This document shows positions 12,380 through 22,165 of a stretch of DNA of 64,000 bases, piece by piece (positions within the stretch are counted from its first letter, which is position 1; the number at the start of each line of letters is the position of its first letter). The DNA is from Eleginops maclovinus (lineage: Eukaryota > Chordata > Actinopteri > Perciformes > Eleginopidae), in NCBI RefSeq assembly GCF_036324505.1, contig NC_086352.1, positions 36,278,881 through 36,342,880 on the forward strand. Direction: 5' to 3'. The translations under genes were made by a program, and so were the position numbers. Under the pieces are notes generated by a model. The model did no database searches, was not told where the DNA came from, and was given only the letters and a program-made list of their open reading frames with translations.

Positions 12380-14004
12380 AGCCTATTTGCTTGCGTGCTT
12401 TCTGTAGTCCGTGTGTAAAAAAAACATGAAATCTTATGAAAGCATTCTACACTATTAATGTATGGGGTGATGCAATCCGTGCAGCCAGGGTTCGGGTGAG
12501 TGAAATTAGGGGGAAACTTGGCTTGGTGTCAATTCCTCTAATGCTGACGTTTTAAATAAATCTGCTCCAATACCTTGATACCTTGACACACACTCGGAGA
12601 CAGTAAAAAAAAGTCCTAGCTGCAAAGCGTGTTTTGATGTGCTCTCGTTGCTCTCCTGCACACAATTGCGTGCGTGCCAAGCAGTCGGCCTAATACACGA
12701 GTCCTGTTTTACAGAACAAATAGCCACCTGGCACCTGCGTTGCAGTTTAGCTCGTAATAGCCTACTGTATGTAGAAAATAGAATTATCACTAGGCCAAAA
12801 CTGTGTACTGATTCAAAGGATGTTTTCTCCTCCAGTAAACTGCATAAGTATGTAGTTGTAAGCGGGTGGTTTGAGCGCAAGACGATGGGGGGCGGGGTCC
12901 CGCCCGCCTGCCGGCCTAGACGTTGCAACACACCTGTGTTGCATCTGTTGATTGGGAATGGTGGATGGGTGGGTGCTGGGAATATAATGGGTATGTTTGT
13001 GGTGAGACAGCAGGGCAGGGAAAGGAGATACGATTGAGCTCCACGCCAGAGCTGCCGTGCCAGGACGTGGGTGAGTTTTGTATTGTATCCGTCGTAAGTT
13101 GAGATCAGCCTAAGAGATAAAGATTGTTGCGTGTTGCGATTACTGGTCTTTTGACTCCGTTATGCCCCACTTTCGGCGGCCGAGGCGAGGAGGCCAGCGT
13201 ATCAGGTAGTATTGTGGTGTCTTTCTGTTTTCCGGGGAATTGGCTTCCCCGGCGGGTTTCTCTGTGTATGTGTGCATGTGTGCGCGAATGAGCGGGGAGA
13301 AGAGCAAGCTCATTTGACGTGCGAGATCTGTACAGAGGAATAGGAGGGGATAGCCTTGGCTTGCTGTGCTATTGGGTTGCTGTGGATGCCTTCTGACTTT
13401 TGATGTCTTTTAACACTGGATTTGAGATTATGATTAATTTAACGTGTTTTATCTGATTGTACTTTGCACATTTGAAACGGCTATGAATTTATTGTATTTA
13501 TTGCTAACTTATCCATCGTCATTCCCTGTGTTTATTTCCTGCCTGTTATTTATACAACTATTTATAGCACGTAGCACTTAACATTTGTGTGATGTCATGT
13601 TTGGGCCATTGCTCTCTTCCCCATGTGCCTTGAAAATAATGAGAAATAAAAGTCTTTGCCTTTTCATAAGAAATTGTGCGTGTGATTGATTCAGTGCCCA
13701 GATAACTCTGTCCTGATGAGGTAACCTGCAGGGGGCAGCATTTAGGCTGCATTATAGCCCCTTTACATAGTGGCTAGGCTCTGGGTTATGTGTCATTGTT
13801 TCTATTCTCACGTCGTAGCCTATCAAACATTTCATGTTTATCAAGACAAAAAATGCCCCTTATGAGGAGGAAACTTATCATAGGCTATATCAGACAATGA
13901 ATGGAGTGTCTATCTTTCTGCTGCCTCTTCAGAACCATGGACAGCTGTCTGAATAATACGCACAAAAATCGAAATACTGTTTGAAAAAGAGAACAAGTAT
14001 TTAC
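12380..14004. other. MULE left arm without recognisable gene
   Basis: The GC- and CpG-rich stretch 12880-13330 is unlike its AT-rich surroundings and could be a promoter or a degraded LTR; no terminal repeats or duplication could be fixed. Several AATAAA-like motifs lie near 13100 and 13645. No protein domain is recognised on either strand. Confidence 0.4.
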
Positions 14005-14010
14005 TTTATT
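14005..14010 (-). terminator. Poly(A) signal of the MULE transposase gene
   Basis: AATAAA on the minus strand, 107 bp after the stop codon at 14117. Confidence 0.6.
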
Positions 14011-14116
14011 TAACCAGCCGTTACACACAACAGCTCAACATGAAACATCACAGCAAACATGAACCAAAACAAAACCAAAACCATAGCCTACAAAAACCGG
14101 CTAATCCACTTTAGGC

Positions 14117-15270
14117 CTACTCGAACTGAACCATGCAGTACTGGACAGCCTCCCAGTACGCGTCCAGTGTACGAACTCCTCTGCGGTACTGTCGCCGCAG
14201 CCGCTGAAGCCTTTCGTCCAGCCTCCTCCACTTCCTCCGCTGCTGAGGTGCAGGATCGCCACGCTCGGCTATCCCACACTGGGTCTCCAGGCGCCGCTGC
14301 TCATCCTTGAGCCGGCGGATGAATACCCAGAGTGACGGATGGCGCCGCTCAACACCTGTGTTCCATCTGTGATGGAAAGCTGAAATAATAACAGATGTAA
14401 CTGCATGCGGCAAACATGGCACATGGAAAACATTTCGGAGGTTTTCAACGGGTTTGGGCCGGGCTCCGGCCTCCTGACCAATAGGCCTAAGTGAATGAGC
14501 GCGAATGAACATGCATATGACGCATTCTTGACAATATGCATAGCCTACACTATAATATTGAATGATGAAGAGAAAAACAAAGTTAATTTAGAACGTCAGG
14601 CTTGGGCTCGGTTTGGGCTTGGAAAAAATGGTCACTATTAGAATAAATGCAAACCTTCCACGCGGTTGTTGGTCCGATTATCGGACCCACGGCCAAAAAC
14701 ATTCCAGACAGCTGGGGGGAAGAGGGCGTTGTCTCCCACATACGTCTGCTCAATGTACTGGATAAAATCATCCAGTGCTGGGTGCGCACGTAACAGCCGC
14801 GTCGTATGTCGCGACGTGATCATTATGCGGAAATTTTGCCGCATCAAGGCTAGTGGAAGGAAGCCCACCGCCATGGCCTTCCTGATCCACTTTTTGAGCT
14901 GCCTGTTATGCCGGTATGGAGCTGCAAAAGTTGAGGAAACGTAAAATTACTCCCTTAAAATCATTATGCATGTATTTATTTATCCATCTATTTACCACAC
15001 CAAATGACCCTTTGTCCTGTTCATAAATTATCACTTACCTGACAGGCCAAGCTCCTGGATCTTGCGCCACAAACTCTGGCAGAAGTGGAAATAACAGCCC
15101 GAGGTGTGGACTGTTGGCACCTCTGCCCGAAATGCCTCCATTATTGCAATCTCAAAGTCTGTGACCACTCTATCTGGCATCCATCTGGACAGACAGACAG
15201 ACAGACAGACTGTGACTGACTGACTCAATAGGCCTCCACACACAGACACACACACACACACACACGCGCG

Positions 15271-15310
<40 letters not shown>

Positions 15311-17788
15311 GGCTACACACCGTTGTCCCGTGAGACGCAGAATCCTTCTTTTTATGTGCCTCAACAAAGCACGGTACATGGCCTCAGTCTTCCCAGACAT
15401 GAGCACCATGACAAAGGGGATGCACCTTTCCATGTAAAGGCCGTGGATGGTTACAAATTGGTAAAACGGCCTAGGGCACGTTTTAAAGGTTCCATCCATA
15501 TAGATCTAAAACATAATAAAAATCAAAATGTTTCGGTAAATGATAAATAAGGCTATTTCATTGGACTGAAAAAAGGTATCGGGGGGGATGGGTTCTAACC
15601 TGGCGACACTGGGACAACTTGTTTAAGTTGCCCTCCGTGGTGAACACCAGAAAGCCATGGACTTCATGGTGTTTAGTGAGGAAGTCCTCGCCATCCCACG
15701 TCTCGGCCCATTCCCCCTCCACGGCCACGTCCTGCAGGTTAATGGGGATGGGGGGCATGAGGCTGGCCCTCTTCCTCTCCAGTCTTGTCCTGACCGCATC
15801 GAATGGAGGCATAGCCGCCACATCCGCGGCCTGGGCCAGGACCTGGTTTAATAAAGGTTTGTGTGTTGTTCATATGAAACGACTTGGAGCTGTATGAAAA
15901 GCACTAAATAAATGTTATGTATTGCCAGTGTAACAGGTTAGATAAAACTGTTTAAATAATTGTGTAACACTTTATTTTAATGTGTCGCTGTTACAGTGTA
16001 CCTACCTAATTAGGTACAGTTGTACGACCTGTGTAACAACATGTACTATCAGATATATCATTGCACTTGCATTATGTATTTGTGGGTACCTACATATAGT
16101 TGTTACATTGTAATACTGAGTGCTGGTAATGTACACTGAAGACAATGAGGCCTTGACTGGAGCTAAGAATGGTTTGTATATCAAATCTATCAGGACCAGA
16201 TTTACCCCATCCAGCAGGTCTCAGGTCAGTTCTTTGACTCTGATGTAAATGTAGGCAAATTTGCAAAGTTTTGTAAAAGCACTCAGTATTACATTGTAAC
16301 AACTATATGTAGGTACCCACAAATACATAATGCAAGTACAATGATAGTACCTGATAGTACATGTTGTTACACCGGTTGTACCGGGAGCGGGTCGATTCGT
16401 TCACTGGACGTTTCGTCGGGGACATTTCGTTCAACCCATGCAGACGTTTCGTTCAACCCGCAGTCGTTTCGTTCAGGCTCTTCGTTCACCATAAAGACGT
16501 TTCGTTCAACCCATGCAGACGTCTCGTTCAACCCGCAGTCGTTTCGTTCAGGCTACATATTCTGCTATGACCCACAAAATATTCTATTAGTTCTTTAAGT
16601 CATTTAACACAGACGAATAATAGCCTAATACAAATAATATAAATGCGCAGGAGCGTTGGCCAGTAGAGCTGATTTCTACTTTATAATAACGAATAATAGG
16701 CCTAATACAAATAATAGCAACGCTCAGGAGCGTTGTGTTTAAAGTTGAAAATAGCCTAAATGCCATGCGTTAACGTCTGTGTTAAATTACTGAAAGAACT
16801 AATAGAATATTGTGTGGATCATAGCATAATAGGTAGCCTGAACGAAACGACTGAGGGTTGAACGAAACGTCTGCATGGGTTGAACGAAACGTCGCAGACG
16901 AAACATCCAGTGAACGAATCGACCTGTACCCGTTGTACCACTGTACCTAATTAGATAGGTACACTGTAACAGCGACACATTAAAATAAAGTGTTACCCCC
17001 CCCCCCCCCCCTCCTCTTTCCTGTTAACTTTATGCTTGGAATGAGGTAGGTGGAGGAAAATTCAGTTGGATACATAATCCAATAAATAATGCCTTTAAAA
17101 TAGTCATCCATAATACTATATATCCCCTTATAACTGATTATTAGTATGTGTATTATAACTAAACTATTTTTGAGTAATATCCCTCTGATATATTATTTAT
17201 ATGTGTTTCCCTTTTGCTACATGTGGGGGGCTAGCATTATGAGTGGAGCTAGAAATATCACTCTGGCATGTATAGGCTACTGTTTGTTTTCTTCCTTTTG
17301 CTACATGTGCGGGCTAACTTTACAGAGTGGAGCTAGTTAGCTGGAGACTCACCAAACTGTGTTGGAAGTGGTGTGCTATAGCAGAAATAAATACCACGTC
17401 TCAGCAACAATTGTCAACGGGTCACAAATTATTACACAACGCAGAAGTTACACGGTTACACCAGTTATTAGCCTACCTGGTCATACACTCGCTTGGATGG
17501 GCGGGATGGATCTGCGGCCACTAACTCAAGCATCTGCTGTATAAGAGCAGTGGTTGCCACCAAATCTGCCTCCGCTGCATGTCCATGCTGGCCAGGTTGG
17601 GTGATGACATTGATGTCGGGATCGTCCCCGTTGACATCAAATGTATTGGTTTTCATATAAATATTGCACCCGGTTTGGGCGCAACGCCAGTACATTACAT
17701 CATTACGGCATTTGTTCCGCAAGTAGCGGTATTCATCCAATATAAGACATTTCCCCCCCCGTCTATTGGCTATTTGAATGTATGCCAT
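14117..17788 (-). CDS. MULE transposase with FLYWCH zinc finger, six exons, 471 aa
   Basis: This is the enzyme that would cut and reinsert the 12195-21061 element. Exons (minus strand) are 17788-17477, 15842-15600, 15505-15321, 15184-15039, 14921-14655 and 14379-14117. Every intron is GT..AG, the phases agree, and the exons sum to 1416 nt with no internal stop. Residues 1-104 hold a FLYWCH finger (C36, C41, H68, H70). The MULE catalytic core follows: D189 in MDGTFKTCP, D256 in VVTDFEIAI, C277 and H280 in GCYFHFCQ, and E384 in NNRVEAFHHRW. The C-terminus is Arg-rich. Intron 1 hosts nested MITEs (15964-16996), and intron 3 is largely microsatellite. Catalytic residues and frame are intact, so the gene may have been active recently. 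The exon model is my inference; family membership is secure from motif order. Confidence 0.83.
15235..15304. repeat. (CA)n microsatellite in MULE intron 3
   Basis: Imperfect CA repeat. An adjacent GACA run (15188-15210) on the plus strand forms the polypyrimidine tract before the exon 4 acceptor on the minus strand. Confidence 0.9.
15964..16996. mobile_element. MITE inside MULE intron 1 (long inverted repeats)
   Basis: The termini GTAACACTTTATTTTAATGT are inverted at 15964 and 16996, and the similarity runs inward through TGTACCTA and GGGTACCTACATATAGTTGT to about 16135. The right arm is split: its inner part lies at about 16285-16382 and its outer part at 16932-16996, because a second element sits between. 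There is no coding capacity. The target duplication is unclear because the right flank is a poly-C run (16996-17012). Confidence 0.82.
16383..16931. mobile_element. MITE nested in the right arm of the 15964-16996 MITE
   Basis: Inverted ends (GGTCGATTCGTTCACTGG near both termini) are flanked by an exact 8-bp duplication GTTGTACC (16375-16382 and 16932-16939). Both arms are packed with TTTCGTTCA repeats. The left arm carries a tandem duplication of a ~70-80 bp block that occurs once in the right arm. The centre (16615-16735) has two direct copies of an AATAATAG..GAGCGTTG unit. The 8-bp duplication fits a hAT or MULE relative; no protein is encoded. Confidence 0.85.
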
Positions 17789-18380
17789 CCTATATGCATG
17801 TGACTAAGCTAGGCTAATCAGTTAGACTAGCTCAGTTAATTGAGGGCCATGCATCCGTCACGTGAATATTTGAAGAGTATGATTCCAAAACGGATATCCG
17901 TTTTTAAAAACATTAAAAAATCATGTTATTTAATTGTGTAGGCCTATTCCAGGAAATATCTGTCAAATTGCGTTTTTGTTGTTTTGATTGAGTAAAGATA
18001 TAGCCTATCAAATAACAATATCCAAAAACGTTTCTACTGAAATCAGGCCTAGGCCTACTTGGAAAACAAATTGTAAAACATATTTATGAAAATTCATTAA
18101 AATGGTGGATATAGTGTTTTGGAACCAAACTCTTAATGTTCTGTCTAATGAAGATATAGAATAGAATATAGCCTAACTTAAATTGTCATTGCAAGGATAA
18201 AGGACACAAGAATGTATTTGTCACATACTTAGGCTACATGCGCTAGATAAAATGTAGTGAAATTGCATAGAAAAAAAGAAAATTGAAAATAATAATAGGC
18301 TACATAGTTTGTGGTAGATTTGTTTCAAGCATCTTGAGGAAGCTGGTGGAGATATAGGCCTAGCTATGGAGATGAGACGG
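17789..18380. other. MULE right arm, AT-rich, no gene seen
   Basis: This lies immediately upstream of the transposase start, so the promoter should be here. No clear TATA box or initiator can be singled out. Confidence 0.4.
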
Positions 18381-18515
18381 GGCTCTTCTCAACGTCTCTC
18401 CTCAGTCCTCTAGCTCGTTCCCACTGATCTATAAAGAATGATGGGGCGGTAACAATGTTATTTCTAGATCAGTGGGAACGAGCCGGAGGACCGAGAAGAG
18501 ACATTGAGAAGAGCC
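18381..18515. mobile_element. Fold-back MITE (~135 bp)
   Basis: Two ~50-bp arms, GGCTCTTCTCAA...CACTGATCT and its inverted copy with few mismatches, flank a ~35-bp loop. The whole unit would fold into one long hairpin. Confidence 0.8.
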
Positions 18516-18740
18516 TACTAAACAAGTCCGTCAGTTAGGCATTATCCATTCGGTAGATTTCCCTTCGTTTTGTAGCCTATTGTTCTGTATCTTCCTTAAT
18601 GCCAGTTTGCCGACAGTAATTGCGTTATCACAGCTATAACATAAACAAATTCCGGCACACAAGAAGAAGGCTGTTATTAAGAGTGATTTATTGTATTCTC
18701 AAAAACGACTTTACACGGGACTTCTTTGTGAATTGATATT

Positions 18741-18884
18741 GGCCGGGTTTCCCAGATTTTTTAAGAAGCTCTTAGCGCTAAGAGCCTCTTTAGGGGAGCT
18801 CTCAACGAATCACAGCTCTCGTAGAGCGCTCCTAAGACGCTTATAGCGCTAAGAGCTTCTTAACGAAATCTGGGAAACCCGGCC
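18741..18884. mobile_element. Palindromic MITE (~144 bp)
   Basis: Starts GGCCGGGTTTCCCAGATTT and ends with the exact inverse. Inner parts repeat TAGCGCTAAGAGC on both arms. Non-coding. It resembles abundant fish MITEs with GGGTTTCCCA termini. Confidence 0.82.
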
Positions 18885-18976
18885 ATTACTGTCGTGGATA
18901 ACTGAGGAGGCTGTAAGATTTAACACAATAGCCTAGACAAAACACACAGCCTAAAGTATTTTAAAGAGTAGGGTAA

Positions 18977-19267
18977 TCAGCCGGACCCGCTGTTAATCTT
19001 GGCTCCACCCGAAGTGGAAGCAATCGGAGTGGTAGGCCTAGTCCCCCTGTGGATGTCTTTGGCACTCATGGACGCTTCCAATAGCCCTCTCGTATCCACC
19101 GCCACGTCTCTCATTCGTCATCCCATCAGCTCTGGTTCACAGCTCCATAGAATTGGGAGCAGCCTCTGAAGAACGCTCGCATAGCATTTTATTGCCCTTG
19201 AGCGACTCTTTTGCAGATCGGATGCAGGGAGATCGAAATTGGGTAACGAAAATTGAGTGCTAACCAG
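18977..19267 (-). pseudogene. Degenerate open frame of unknown function in MULE right arm
   Basis: One minus-strand frame reads about 47 codons, meets a TGA at 19120-19118, and continues open for another 46 codons in the same frame to the stop at 18977. The sequence has protein-like composition (SDLQKSRSRAIKCYASVLQR, then MRDVAVDTRGLLEASMSAKD). The stop could be a decayed CGA codon. It lies upstream of, and on the same strand as, the transposase. It could be an exon of a second element-borne gene or chance. I recognise no domain. Confidence 0.3.
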
Positions 19268-20054
19268 TCAGTGCATCCATTACAACAATAGCCTATATTA
19301 TATAACACAACAAATAAACGGAATTATAGGTAAAAAAGACAAGTAATAGGCTAACAAACAACCATAGGCTTCATGACGTAGGCCTATAGGTATCAGGGTA
19401 TCATTTAAAAATACGTGTGTTTCTTAACAGGTAGCGTCTTGAAACTTTCTTCTGTCAACTTAAAGTCCAATCAAACTTCATTCAAAGGAAGTCCATAATT
19501 CAAATGAAATTGTTTTCTAACGAAAAAGACCAAACTTAGGCTTCTAGAGCTCTACTGAAGCACTTCTTAATTTAAAAAAAATGTAGGCTATTAAATGTAG
19601 GCCGCAATTTAGGACAGGCCGGCTCGTTTTGGTCACAGTGCATTTGCCTGAAGCTCTATGGGCTGCACACAGTTTTTTAGTGCAAACTAGACGACCATTG
19701 TATAGCAGTGCCTAATGATTCTGGAATTCACTTTGCTGCTGCTGTAGCTCATACTTTGCGGCAGTTCGCTATTGCTTTCGGTTTGAGATCCAGTGAGGGC
19801 CACCCAACAAATTATGCCACACAACTTTTGTTGAGTTGTAGTAACAAAAACAAATGATTTAAAAAAATATATTAGATAGGCCTATGTTAGCAAATTGGAC
19901 CAGACAGAGTTTGCTATGTTGCGCCGGTTTAACTTTGCTGGTGAGAAAGCATCACACAATCAAGATAACCAACGTAAAACACAACTGATGGACTTTGAGG
20001 GCAAGCGACTGGTAGCGACGTGTCGGCATATAGGCTAGGCTACTATAATACTAC

Positions 20055-20545
20055 TACTAATAATAATAATAATAATAAACTTTATTTATACAGCGCTTTT
20101 CTTGAACAGAATCACAAAGTGCTTTACAGATAAAATAAACAAAATAGCAACAACAACAACAACAAAAAGGGTTAATACAAAATAAACAATGACAAAATTA
20201 AACTTATTTAAACCCTTCAAAAGCTTTGCGGTATAAATGAGTCTTAAGGAGAGACTTAAAATGTGTGACAGAATCTGCCAACCTTAGTTCCTCAGGCAAT
20301 TCATTCCATAATTTTGGAGCTAAGACGGAAAAAGACCGGTCTCCTTTACTTGCAAGGCGGGACTCAGGGATGGTTAATAAGCCTGCCTGCAGACCTCAAT
20401 GTACGGGTAGGACGATAGGGCACTAACAAGTCTGAAATGTAATTGGGGGAAAGGTCATGAAGAGCTTTAAAAGTTAAAAGAAGAATTTTAAAATTAATTC
20501 TCCAGATTGGGAGCCAGTGAAGTGCTGCTAGGATATGTGTTCACA
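20055..20545 (-). repeat. LINE-related 3' tail fragment with (TAA)n end
   Basis: The plus strand begins with an AAT run followed by AAACTTTATTTATACAGCGC and TCACAAAGTGCTTTACA, the inverse of a widespread fish non-LTR element tail, and continues with its recognisable body (GAGTCTTAAGGAGAGACTT). It is probably an insertion into the MULE. Confidence 0.55.
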
Positions 20546-20755
20546 CCTTTTAGTCCTAATGAATGATGATGGGTAGCGGGCGGGTGTGGATATCAATTGT
20601 TGAAAAAAAAAAGCATTGCCTCGGGTGGATGGCGGGTGGATTATTGATAGCTGCGGGTGCAGATGACATTAGGCTCATCCGTGGTTCTCAGGATGTTGGA
20701 ATTTGATACAGGAACCGTGAAGATAAATTGAATAAAAAAAATAAAAATAATAATA

Positions 20756-21069
20756 GGACTGTCGGAATGGCGGTACTAAAATATGTCTGATATCGGATGT
20801 TCCATGTCGGAATAGCAGCATGTCTGACAAATAGCATGTCGAAGTGGCAGGATGTCGGACTGGGGGCATGTAACCGTTCGAACTATGCCGAGATTTTCGG
20901 GGGGTCCCATTTTTCTCTCGGGGGGTGGGGGTGCGCTTGCTCTTGCGCTTGACTCAGAGCGCGGATCTCGAAAACACTATTTTAGAGACCCCCCAACATT
21001 TCCCAAATCATGTTTTCGGGGAGTCTCGGATCCCCCGAGTCCCCCCGTAGTTCGGACACTGAGCACAAC
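20756..21069 (-). repeat. MULE right TIR, subterminal repeats and target duplication
   Basis: ATGTCGGAAT-type motifs (20759-20865) are inverted copies of the left subterminal repeats. The TIR is split: GTTCGAAC with the inner side at 20876-20883 and the outer ACTG at 21058-21061, with a 166-bp insert between. TSD AGCACAAC is at 21062-21069. Confidence 0.7.
20884..21049. mobile_element. 166-bp element inserted in the MULE right TIR
   Basis: Flanked by GTTCGAAC (20876-20883) and GTTCGGAC (21050-21057), an 8-bp duplication with one difference. With this segment set aside, the right TIR aligns with the left one (CAGTGTTCGAAC followed by GG). The arms carry G/C-run inverted motifs (TTTTCGGGGGGTCC near 20893, GGGGAGTCTCGG near 21018). 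Non-coding. Confidence 0.6.
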
Positions 21070-21720
21070 CGCAACCCACACCAAAATTCAGTGTGTTAAA
21101 GCTGATGTGAAGCCGTGGAAAATGGATTGTCAACATGGTCGGACGAAGTTGTAACTGTACAAACTAAGGTAACAGATCTCCGGAAGCAAGTACAAGTCTT
21201 ACAAGAAAGGTGTGAGGAAATGGAGGGGAGGATGAGGAGGGGAAATATCCAGATTATGGGGGTTGAGGAGCAGCCGAGGTCTAGCTCTCCCGCGGCAGTT
21301 TCCAAACTTCTTACGGAGGTTTTCCGGCTCGACACAGAGGTCCGGGTTGAACGCTCACACCGCAGTTTGACACAGAGGAAGCCGGGAGACAAGCCGCGCG
21401 TAATCATCGCAAAACTACACAACGACGGAGATGCCATGGATATCCTGAAGAGGGCTTGCAACAGCAGTAACCAACTCATCTATAACGGCAAACCAATCGC
21501 CATATTCCCAGACTACACAGCTAACGTAGCTAAGGCCAGAGCAGCCTTCACAGACGTCAGGAAGATGCTTCGAAACAGACGGGGTGTCCGTTTTGGAATA
21601 CTTTTCCCTGCCAGATTCCGGATCTCCCACAAAAATGAGGAGAAAGAATTCTTGGATGCTGCGAAGTCCATGGACTATGTAAAAAACAATGTCATCCCAG
21701 CGACTGAGATGAAGACTTGA
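21062..21720 (+). pseudogene. L1 ORF1, central and C-terminal part
   Basis: Continues the protein cut at 12194. A one-base shift near 21112 precedes a 201-codon open frame (21115-21720) containing a coiled-coil stretch (VTDLRKQVQVLQERCEEMEG), the RRM-like core start RRGNIQIMGVEE and the C-terminal domain (FPDYTANVAKARAAFTDVRK). This is the nucleic-acid chaperone/RNA-binding protein of fish L1 (Transposase_22 family). Confidence 0.85.
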
Positions 21721-22165
21721 TCGTATGTATCCTTATTTCACAGGTGAACTTGTGAAGAAAAGCCGCCTACCACTGATAACTTTATATCATTTATAATGAC
21801 TTTGACTACTGAGACGCTATGGTAAGGTGTCGTTATCTTTGTTGTACTTTATTACGTGATCCTGCAGGGCCTGAGTGGCCAAGCAATAACTGTATTTGTT
21901 CTGTTAGGTTTTGCATCCTAGCAAAGGCGAGCACTGCTAAAACCTGCTCACACAGCTGCAAGTGCTGAGCTGCAGCTTGGGACCTTGTCCCAAAGGTCTG
22001 TTTAGACACTAATGATCGCAGAATTTTTGCTATCTATAATCTTGTGTTCAGTACCTGTTGGGACCCCACTGTTCCCCAGGGATCCTGCATCATATAATGT
22101 TTTAAGTTCATCCATACATATTCCTTTGTATTTATATTTATTTTTTACTCTCTCTTTCTTATTTT

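Larger units (their letters stand above)
12195..21061 (-). mobile_element. Mutator-like (MULE) DNA transposon, ~8.87 kb, with intact-looking transposase gene
   Basis: The ends are inverted: CAGTGTTCGAACT at 12195-12207 and CAGTGTCCGAACT (minus strand) at 21061-21049. An 8-bp direct repeat AGCACAAC flanks the element at 12187-12194 and 21062-21069; it can be read as 9 bp if the next C is counted. MULEs typically make 8-10 bp duplications. The flanking L1 ORF1 reads on across the two flanks once the element is disregarded. The inner subterminal zones share inverted copies of ATTCCGACAT. The transposase gene occupies 14117-17788 on the minus strand. Other contents are later insertions, annotated separately. 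Confidence 0.85.

Noticed and set aside
12506..13037. Overlapping open frames of 141 (minus) and 132 (plus) codons
   Set aside because: No recognisable domain on either strand, and no splice-site pattern that links them to the MULE gene.
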